Shown here one piece after another: positions 58,099 through 64,000 of a stretch of DNA of 64,000 nucleotides. A program made the translations under genes and the position numbers. The DNA lies in the NCBI RefSeq assembly GCF_900114315.1, contig NZ_FOSQ01000001.1:970202-1034201 (forward strand), in the 5' to 3' direction. Position 1 is the first letter of the stretch; each line of letters begins with the position of its first letter. The notes under the pieces are model-generated. The model saw only the letters and a program-made list of their open reading frames with translations, was not told the DNA's origin and made no database searches. This DNA comes from Falsiroseomonas stagni DSM 19981. Lineage in GTDB: Bacteria; Pseudomonadota; Alphaproteobacteria; Acetobacterales; Acetobacteraceae.

Positions 58099-58638
58099 TC
58101 AGGCGGCGCCCTGGACCCAGTAGCCCTGGTGGGGGACGGCGCCCTCGGCCTCCAGCGCCGGGCCCACCACTTCCACGGACTCGGCTGCCGTGGCGAGGAC
58201 CGCGCGGCAGGAGAGGTTGAGGCCGGCGGTGTGGGGCTGCGCATTGCGCAGATGCAGGATGGCGGCGGCGGAGAGGCCGTACACCACCCGGCCGATGCCG
58301 GTGTAGAAGATGGCCGAGGAGCACATGGAGCAGGGCTCGCCCGAGGAATAGATCGTGGCGGCCCGCAAGGTGGCGCGGGGGATGCCGGCGGCGATGACGG
58401 CCTGGCAGGCATTCATCTCGCTGTGGGCGAGCGTGCCGCCGCCCCCGGTGCCCTGGGTGGACAGGCCCTCCGCCAGGATGGTGCCGTCGGCGGCGACCAC
58501 CACGGCGGAAAAGGGACGGTCGCCCCGGGCGCGGGCCTTGCCGGCCAGGGCATAGGCGTGGCGGAGGCGGGCGGCGTCTTCCGCCGAGAGGGCGGCTTCG
58601 GGGCCCGCCGCGGGGGCGGCGTCTGCAAAAATGTCCAT
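58099..58638 (-). CDS. Nucleoside/cytosine deaminase family protein
   Basis: A 179-residue zinc deaminase. Catalytic His72 and Glu74 are in LAHSEMNACQA, zinc cysteines 103 and 106 in GEPCSMCSSAIFYTGIGRVVYG. The pattern fits the guanine-deaminase/TadA-like group of free-base deaminases rather than tRNA TadA, but substrate is uncertain. The start at 58638 was chosen because the frame upstream runs through the permease gene. It follows the YbbP-type permease stop by 20 bp. Confidence 0.88.
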   Translation of the reverse strand: MDIFADAAPAAGPEAALSAEDAARLRHAYALAGKARARGDRPFSAVVVAADGTILAEGLSTQGTGGGGTLAHSEMNACQAVIAAGIPRATLRAATIYSSGEPCSMCSSAIFYTGIGRVVYGLSAAAILHLRNAQPHTAGLNLSCRAVLATAAESVEVVGPALEAEGAVPHQGYWVQGAA

Positions 58639-58658
58639 GCCCCGATGAAGCCCGAGCT

Positions 58659-61172
58659 CTACTCGTTCCGCAACAGCGGCGCCGGCCGCGCCCGCAGCGC
58701 CAGGGCTGTGCCGATGTAGCCCAGCGCCAGGGTCAGCAGCACGCAGCCCGCCACCGTCACCGCCAGCGTCCCCGGCAGGAAGACCCAGGGCGCATTCATC
58801 ACGAAGCGCATCACGGCCCAGGAGGCCGCGGAGCCCGCGGCGGCGGCCAGCAGCCCCGCCACCAGGCCGAGCAGCCCGAATTCCACCAGCCAGGCGCCCC
58901 GGACCTGGCTGCGCGTGGCGCCGATGGTCTTGAGGATGACGGCATCGCGCACCCGCGCCCGCTGCCCCGCCGCGACCGCGCCGGCCAGAACCAGCATCCC
59001 CGCCAGCAGCGTCACCGACGACGTGGCCTGGAGTGCCACGCCGACGCGGGACAGCAGCCCGGCCACCGCCTCCAGCGCATCCCGCACCCGGATGCCGGAG
59101 ACATTGGGGAAGGCATCGGTGATGGCGCGCAGGACCGACACCTCCTGCGCCGCCTCCGACCGGACGGTGGCGATGTGGGTGTGGGGGGCGGCGGAGAGCA
59201 GGCCGGGGGAGGCGACCATGACATAGTTGATGCCGAGGCCCCGCCACTGGATCTCCCGCAGGCTCGCGATCTTCAGGTCGATGTCGCGGCCGAGCACATT
59301 CACGGTCAGCGTGGCGCCGATGCCGATGCCCCAGCCGCGGGCGATGGCGGCGTCGAATGACACCAGAGGCGGGCCGCTGTAGTCGGCCGGCCACCACTGG
59401 CCCTCCACCAGGCGCGTGCCCTCCGGCGGCGTCGCGGCATAGGTCAGGCCGCGGTCGCCGCGCAGCGCCCAGCGCGTCTCCTCGGTCGCGTTCACCTGCT
59501 CCGCCGGCGTGCCGTTCACCGCGACGACGCGGGCGCGGAGCGAGGGGACGCGGCGGACATCGTCCACGCCGGCCTGGGCGCGGGCGATGCGGTCGAATTC
59601 CTCCGCCTGGTCGTTCTGGATGTCGATGAAGAAGAAGCTGGGGGCGGCGCGCGGCAGCTGGTCGGCCAGCTGGGCGCGGAGATTGCCCTCGATCGTCGCG
59701 ATGGCGGCGAGCGTCGTGAGGCCGATGCCGAGCGCCACCAGCATGGTGGGCGTCGGCGCGCCAGGGCGATGGAGGTTGGCGAGGCCGAGGCGGAAGGCCG
59801 GGCGGCGGATGCCGCGCAGCCCCTTCGCGAAGCGCATCAGGCCCGTGGCACCCAGGCGGAACAGCAGCAGCGTCACCGCCGCGCCGCCGCAGAAGCCGAG
59901 GGCGAATTTCGGCTGCTCCGCCGTGCCCACCACCAGCGCCACCAGCGCCAGCGCCGCCAGCAGATTGGCCAGCAGGATCGGGCGGGACGGCCAGCCCGGA
60001 TTGGCGGTGACGAGGTCCCGGAACAGCGCCGCCCCCGGGATGCGCTGCGCGCGGCCGAGCGGCCAGAGCGCGAAGGCCAGCGCCGTCAGCAGGCCGTACA
60101 GCGCCGCCAGACCCAGCGCGCCGGGGTAGAAGCCGAGTCGCGGCGGCACCGGCAGCGCTCCGGCCAGCGCCTGCGCCGCCAGCCAGGTGACGCCCGATCC
60201 GACGACGAGACCGATGGCGATGCCGATCGCCGCCAGCACCAGCACCTGGATCAGGTAGGTCGCCAGGATGGTGCCCGACGGCGCGCCGAGGCAGCGCAGC
60301 GTCGCGATGGTGCGGCCGCGGGCTTCCAGCCAGGCGCGCACGCCGGTGGCGACCCCGATGCCGCCCACCAGCAGGGCGGTGAGGCCCGCCAGCGTCAGGA
60401 AGGCCGCGGCGCGGTCCAGGAAGCGGTTCACCCCCGGCTCCGCCTGGTCCGAATAGCGCACGCGCCAGCCGCCATCGCCCATCGCCGCCTGCCAGGCGCG
60501 GCCGAAGGCGCGGGAATCCGTGCCCGGCGGCAGCAAGGCGCGGGTGTCGTAATTCACCAGCGATCCCGGCTGGATCAGGGCCGTGGCGGGCAGGGATTGC
60601 GCCAGGATCAGCGCGCGCGGGCCGAGCACGGCCGGGCTCGCCACCCGGTCCGGTTCCTGGGCGATGGTGCCGACGAAGGTGAAGCTCGCCTCGCCGATGC
60701 GGATCGCCTCCCCGGGCGCGATGCCCAGGCGATCGACGACGGAGGCTTCCAGCGCCACGGCGGGGCGGCCGGCCTGGGGCGCCAGCGTCGAGCCCGTCAC
60801 GGTGGAGAATTCGCCGATCAGCGGCCAGGCGGCATCCACCGCCTTCAACTCCACCAGGCTGCGTTCCCCGTTGGGGGCCACGGCCATGGCGCGCATCTCG
60901 ATCACCTCGGAGACGCGGGCGCCGCGGCTGGTGGCCCAGGCGCGGGCCTCCGGCGACAGGGGGCGGTAGGCGACGCGGACCTCCACATCGCCGCCGAGCA
61001 GCCGCGCGCCATCGGCCGCCAGCCCCGCCTTGGTGGCGGATTGCAGGGTGCCAACGGCGGTGATGGCGGCGACGCCCAGCGCCAGGCAGGCGAGCACGAT
61101 GCGGAGCGAGGCGAAGCCGCCCCGCAATTCCCGCCGCGCCAGGCGGAAGCCCTGGCTGATATGGGTCAGCAT
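58659..61172 (-). CDS. ABC transporter permease of FtsX/YbbP type
   Basis: An 837-residue membrane protein with two FtsX domains. The N-terminal helix (FRLARRELRGGFASLRIVLACLALGVAAITAVG) is followed by a large periplasmic part, then helices (ALGLAALYGLLTALAFALWPL), a second half and the typical end VTLLAGMLVLAGAVAAGQRARVRDAVILKTIGATRSQVRG. Together with the YbbA ATPase encoded 6 bp upstream it forms a mechanotransmission-type ABC complex, not a classic importer. Confidence 0.92.
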   Translation of the reverse strand: MLTHISQGFRLARRELRGGFASLRIVLACLALGVAAITAVGTLQSATKAGLAADGARLLGGDVEVRVAYRPLSPEARAWATSRGARVSEVIEMRAMAVAPNGERSLVELKAVDAAWPLIGEFSTVTGSTLAPQAGRPAVALEASVVDRLGIAPGEAIRIGEASFTFVGTIAQEPDRVASPAVLGPRALILAQSLPATALIQPGSLVNYDTRALLPPGTDSRAFGRAWQAAMGDGGWRVRYSDQAEPGVNRFLDRAAAFLTLAGLTALLVGGIGVATGVRAWLEARGRTIATLRCLGAPSGTILATYLIQVLVLAAIGIAIGLVVGSGVTWLAAQALAGALPVPPRLGFYPGALGLAALYGLLTALAFALWPLGRAQRIPGAALFRDLVTANPGWPSRPILLANLLAALALVALVVGTAEQPKFALGFCGGAAVTLLLFRLGATGLMRFAKGLRGIRRPAFRLGLANLHRPGAPTPTMLVALGIGLTTLAAIATIEGNLRAQLADQLPRAAPSFFFIDIQNDQAEEFDRIARAQAGVDDVRRVPSLRARVVAVNGTPAEQVNATEETRWALRGDRGLTYAATPPEGTRLVEGQWWPADYSGPPLVSFDAAIARGWGIGIGATLTVNVLGRDIDLKIASLREIQWRGLGINYVMVASPGLLSAAPHTHIATVRSEAAQEVSVLRAITDAFPNVSGIRVRDALEAVAGLLSRVGVALQATSSVTLLAGMLVLAGAVAAGQRARVRDAVILKTIGATRSQVRGAWLVEFGLLGLVAGLLAAAAGSAASWAVMRFVMNAPWVFLPGTLAVTVAGCVLLTLALGYIGTALALRARPAPLLRNE

Positions 61173-61178
61173 GGCGGG

Positions 61179-61904
61179 CTACTCCGCCGCCATGCGCAGG
61201 CCATCGCCGCTATCGGCGGTGATGCGGCCATCCTCCATCCGCACCTGCCGGCCGCAACGCTCCGCCAAGGCGGGGTCATGGGTGATGAGGATGAGGGTGG
61301 TGCCGAGGCGCTCCCGCAGCCCGAAGAGCAGGTCCATCACGACGGTGCCGGTGGCGCGGTCGAGGTTGCCGGTCGGCTCATCCGCCAGGATCAGCCGCGG
61401 TTCCGCCACCACGGCGCGGGCCAGGGCCACGCGCTGCTGCTCCCCGCCCGACATCTGGCCGGGATAATGGTCCAGGCGATGGCCGAGGCCGACATCCCTG
61501 AGTGCCGCCGCCGCGCGGTCGAAGGCATCCCGCCGGCCGGCGAATTCCAGCGGCATGGCCACATTCTCCAGCGCCGACATGGTGGGGATGAGGTGGAAGG
61601 CCTGGAAGACGATCCCCACTTCGTCCCGGCGGAAGCGGGCGAGGGCGTCCTCGTCCATCGCCTTCAGGTCCTGGCCCGCGACCCGGAGGCTACCCGCGGT
61701 GGGGCGTTCCAGCCCCGCCAGCAGCATGAGGAGCGATGTCTTGCCTGACCCCGAGGGACCGACGATGCCCACAGCCTCTCCCGCACCGACGGTGAGATCG
61801 ACGCCGCGGAGCACATGGACGGGGCCGGAAGCGGCAGCGGCGGTGAAGACGAGGCCGTTCGCCGATACCAGTGGCCCAGCCGTCTCCGTTTGGGGATCTG
61901 ACAT
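61179..61904 (-). CDS. ABC transporter ATP-binding protein, YbbA-type
   Basis: A 241-residue ATPase of the LolD/YbbA group. Walker A is GPSGSGKT at residues 49-56, signature MSGGEQQRVALARA, Walker B LILADEPTGNLD, and switch HDPALAERC. It drives the FtsX-type permease. The ATG at 61904 has GAGGA 5-6 bp upstream; the start codon itself overlaps the divergent tesA start (CATG). Confidence 0.93.
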   Translation of the reverse strand: MSDPQTETAGPLVSANGLVFTAAAASGPVHVLRGVDLTVGAGEAVGIVGPSGSGKTSLLMLLAGLERPTAGSLRVAGQDLKAMDEDALARFRRDEVGIVFQAFHLIPTMSALENVAMPLEFAGRRDAFDRAAAALRDVGLGHRLDHYPGQMSGGEQQRVALARAVVAEPRLILADEPTGNLDRATGTVVMDLLFGLRERLGTTLILITHDPALAERCGRQVRMEDGRITADSGDGLRMAAE

Positions 61905-61905
61905 G
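61902..61905. other. Overlapping divergent start codons (CATG)
   Basis: The minus-strand ATG of the YbbA-type gene (61904-61902) and the plus-strand ATG of tesA (61903-61905) share two bases in a single CATG. Each has its own ribosome site inside the other gene (GAGGA on the minus strand, GGGGA on the plus strand). Confidence 0.6.
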
Positions 61906-62577
61906 AAGTCCTCGCAAGGTTTGGCCCGATATGGGCGCCGCGCTGCGCTGCAAAAGGCCATGGCGGGTTGCGGAGTGTTGCTGGCGGCTAGCCCTGCGGT
62001 AGCACAGGGCCAGGAAATCCGCCTGCTGATGCTGGGGGACAGCATCACCGCGGGCTTCGGCCTGGCGCGCGGCGAAGGCCCGCCGGCGCGGATCGAGGCG
62101 CTGCTGCGGGCCAGGGGCCGCCCCGTGCGCGTGCTGGATGCCGGCGTGTCCGGCGACACCACGGCGGGCGGGCGGGCGCGGCTGGAATGGGCGCTGGCGG
62201 ACCGGCCCCATGCGGTGATCGTGGCACTCGGCGGCAATGACGGGCTGCGGGGCCTGACGCCCGCGCAGATGCGGGGCAACCTGGTCGCGATCCTGGATGC
62301 GCTGGCCCGGCGCAACCTGCCGGTGCTGCTGGCGGGGATGATCGCGCCGCCCAACCTCGGCGCTGAATACGGCCGCGAATTCGCGGCGGTGTTCAGCGAC
62401 CTGGCGCGGGACCGTCCCGATATCGTGTTCTACCCTTTCCTGCTGGAAGGCATCGCCGGCGACCCCGCTCTCAACCAGCCGGACCGCATCCACCCCACCG
62501 CACGGGGCGCACAATTGCTGGCGGAGCGCATCCTTCCTGCCATCGAAACGCTACTGGACCGGGTGCGGCCTTTGTAG
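61903..62577 (+). CDS. tesA: Arylesterase/thioesterase, TesA type (SGNH hydrolase)
   Basis: A 224-residue exported lipase-like enzyme. A signal peptide of Tat-like form (RRAALQKAMAGCGVLLAASPAVAQ) is followed by the SGNH blocks: Ser in MLGDSITAGFG, Gly in VSGDTTAGG, Asn in ALGGNDGLRG, and Asp-His in DRIHPTARG. It hydrolyses acyl esters or thioesters in the periplasm. The ATG at 61903 has GGGGA upstream; an ATG at 61960 is a shorter alternative, but it would lose the basic part of the signal. Divergent from ybbA, as in E. coli. Confidence 0.92.
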   Translation: MKSSQGLARYGRRAALQKAMAGCGVLLAASPAVAQGQEIRLLMLGDSITAGFGLARGEGPPARIEALLRARGRPVRVLDAGVSGDTTAGGRARLEWALADRPHAVIVALGGNDGLRGLTPAQMRGNLVAILDALARRNLPVLLAGMIAPPNLGAEYGREFAAVFSDLARDRPDIVFYPFLLEGIAGDPALNQPDRIHPTARGAQLLAERILPAIETLLDRVRPL

Positions 62578-62613
62578 TCCGCTGGGGCTGCCCCGGATTC
62601 GGAGCGCCTGCCG

Positions 62614-63150
62614 ATGCTGCGCCTGTTTGTCGCCCTCTCCCTCCCCCCCCTGGTCAAGGCCCAGATCTCGGCCCTGTCCGGGGGCATACCGGGTGCCCGT
62701 TGGGTGCCGCCGGAGAACTACCACCTCACCCTCCGTTTCATCGGGGAGGTGCAGGGCTGGCAGGCGGAGGAGGTGGACGCGGCGCTGGCCGCCATCCGTT
62801 GCCCGCGCTTCGACCTGGTCCTGGCCGGCGTCGGCACCTTCGAGAAGGCGGGGCGCATCCAGTCCCTGCATGTGACGGCGGAGCGGTCGGACGCCCTGAC
62901 CCGCCTGCAGAACAAGGTGGAAACCGCCATGCAGCGCATCGGGCTGGAGCCGGAGCGCAAGCGCTTCGCCCCCCATGTGACGCTGGCGCGGACGGACCGG
63001 GCGGAGACGCACAAGCTGATCGGCTTCGTCCAGGCCCACAGCCTGTTCCGCACGCCCCCCGTGACGGTGGAGCATTTTACTCTCTTCTCCTCCTTCCTCG
63101 GGAAGGAGGCCGCGCATTACGTGCCGGAGGTGGAATACGAGTTGGCGTGA
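62614..63150 (+). CDS. thpR: RNA 2',3'-cyclic phosphodiesterase
   Basis: A 178-residue 2H phosphoesterase with both catalytic motifs: His37 in NYHLTLRFIG and His121 in APHVTLARTD. Size and the LFVALSLPPLV N-terminus fit ThpR/LigT, which opens 2',3'-cyclic phosphates (RNA ends) in the cytosol. The ATG is 36 bp after tesA in the same direction. Confidence 0.93.
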   Translation: MLRLFVALSLPPLVKAQISALSGGIPGARWVPPENYHLTLRFIGEVQGWQAEEVDAALAAIRCPRFDLVLAGVGTFEKAGRIQSLHVTAERSDALTRLQNKVETAMQRIGLEPERKRFAPHVTLARTDRAETHKLIGFVQAHSLFRTPPVTVEHFTLFSSFLGKEAAHYVPEVEYELA

Positions 63151-63217
63151 TCGACAACGGCTGGTGCGCGTCGCGGGGCCCGGGCGGCCCGCTTCGCAAC
63201 CCGCCTGCGGCAGCCTG

Positions 63218-64000
63218 TCAAAAATACCCTTCGCGTTTCTTGCGTTCCATCGACGCCTCCTGGTCGCTGTCGATCAGGCGGCCCTCGCGTTCGCTCTTCC
63301 GGCTTTCGCGGATTTCGGCCAGGACCTGCCCGATCGTCTCCGCCCGGCTTTCATGGGCGCCGGTCAGGGGCCAGTCGCCCATGGTGCGGAAGCGGACCCA
63401 CATCGGCTCCACGCTCTCCCCGTGCTCCAGGGGCATCCGGTCGTCGTCGCGCATGATGAGGGCGCCGGAGCGGCGGACCATCGGGCGCAGGGCCGCGAAA
63501 TAGAGGGGTACCACGGGGATCTCCTCCGCCGCGATGTAGTCCCAGACGTCGAATTCGGTCCAGTTGGAGAGGGGGAAGACGCGCATGCCCTCCCCGGCGT
63601 TGAGCCGCGTGTTGTAGAGGCCCCAGAGTTCCGGCCGCTGGTTCCGGGGCTCCCAGGCATGGCCGGCGGTGCGGTGGCTGAAGACGCGTTCCTTGGCCCG
63701 TGCCTTCTCCTCGTCCCTCCGCGCGCCGCCCAGGGCGGCGTCGAAGCCATGCGCGTCCAGCGCCTGCTTCAGCGCCTCCGTCCCCATGACGTTCATATGG
63801 AGCTGGGAGCCGTGGGTGAGGGGGCCGATGCCGCGCGCCAGGCCGTCGGGGTTGGTGTGGACGATGCAATGCAGGCCGAGTTCCGCCACGCGCCGGTCCC
63901 GGAATTCCAGCATCGCCTTGAAATCCCAGCCCGTCGCGATGTGCAGCAGGGGGAAGGGCGGCTTGCCGGGCGCGAAGGCCTTCATCGCCATGTGCAGGAC
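63218..64000 (-). CDS. cysD: Sulfate adenylyltransferase subunit 2 (5' end cut by window edge)
   Basis: The last 260 residues of CysD are present and the frame is open at base 64000, so the start is outside. The text [20 protein letters not shown] is followed by [25 protein letters not shown], the family signature, then [28 protein letters not shown] and the ending [10 protein letters not shown]. With CysN it makes adenylyl sulfate (APS) from sulfate and ATP in assimilation. cysN should lie downstream but this window shows only thpR convergent to it, so it must be elsewhere. Confidence 0.93.
   Translation of the reverse strand, partial: VLHMAMKAFAPGKPPFPLLHIATGWDFKAMLEFRDRRVAELGLHCIVHTNPDGLARGIGPLTHGSQLHMNVMGTEALKQALDAHGFDAALGGARRDEEKARAKERVFSHRTAGHAWEPRNQRPELWGLYNTRLNAGEGMRVFPLSNWTEFDVWDYIAAEEIPVVPLYFAALRPMVRRSGALIMRDDDRMPLEHGESVEPMWVRFRTMGDWPLTGAHESRAETIGQVLAEIRESRKSEREGRLIDSDQEASMERKKREGYF

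Noticed and set aside
1-64000. Functional link between the partial sulfotransferase at the left edge and cysD at the right edge
   Set aside because: They are over 63 kb apart with many unrelated genes between, so shared use of activated sulfate is not evidence of a cluster.

Overview
The window is about 70% G+C, and genes are tightly packed on both strands with many 1-4 nt start/stop overlaps. The gene content (TctC/Bug receptor, ispH-thrB-rnhA order, TIGR01459 HAD protein beside pyrD, UPF0280 and AA_synth genes) fits an alphaproteobacterium, most likely an acetic-acid-family (Acetobacteraceae, Roseomonas-like) chromosome. This assignment is inferred from gene content; no rRNA or tRNA gene is present to test it. 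I found no CRISPR array, prophage or transposase gene, and no intergenic gap exceeds about 300 bp.

Layout. 1-6556 (minus strand): a partial sulfotransferase, two acyl-CoA ligases (one PrpE), an ECHDC3-like crotonase, and an MHS-type MFS carrier that ends in a strong terminator. 6770-10609: a hypothetical gene, a two-subunit Na+:solute symporter whose large subunit carries an EF-hand-like loop, and two small membrane proteins. 10718-15370: a secreted protein with an internal duplication, a TPR lipoprotein, ispE and a MORN-like protein. 15575-22711: an aminotransferase, a GGT-like lipoprotein, an M48 protease, a DsbA-like protein, an ArgE-type deacylase and an aspartoacylase-type protein. 22906-28930: TctC receptor, Bcr-type MFS, HAD protein, pyrD, EamA exporter and MBL hydrolase. 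28962-34550: BLUF photoreceptor, mutL, yqgE, peroxiredoxin, transglutaminase-like protein and N-formylglutamate amidohydrolase-like protein.

34678-49463 is the highlight: an eleven-gene minus-strand operon, almost every junction overlapping by a few bases or separated by five or fewer. It encodes a branched-chain-type ABC importer (with a LivH-LivM fusion), hydantoinase/oxoprolinase A and B, a molybdenum hydroxylase (FAD subunit plus a fused 2Fe-2S/Mo subunit), a 6-hydroxynicotinate-reductase-like protein, a UPF0280 (ApbE-like) protein and an AA_synth (DUF1185) protein. I read it as an uptake, hydroxylation, ring-reduction and ATP-driven lactam-opening route for an N-heterocycle, with the UPF0280 protein as a candidate flavin-attachment factor for the reductase.

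49593-64000: ispH-thrB-rnhA-fkbM; a lipoprotein; a GST; a cupin gene broken by a 161-bp inverted-repeat element; a periplasmic copper cluster (DUF2946, YcnI, small Cys protein, PCuAC); a Bax-inhibitor-1 protein; ybbA-ybbP plus a deaminase, head to head with tesA; thpR; and a partial cysD.

Three small repeat families are visible: a 104-bp inverted-repeat element (two nearly identical copies, each beginning at the stop codon of a gene), a roughly 60-bp GC-rich double-hairpin repeat (three copies whose arms change in a compensatory way), and the 161-bp element in the cupin gene. No dedicated transcription factor gene was recognised in the window.
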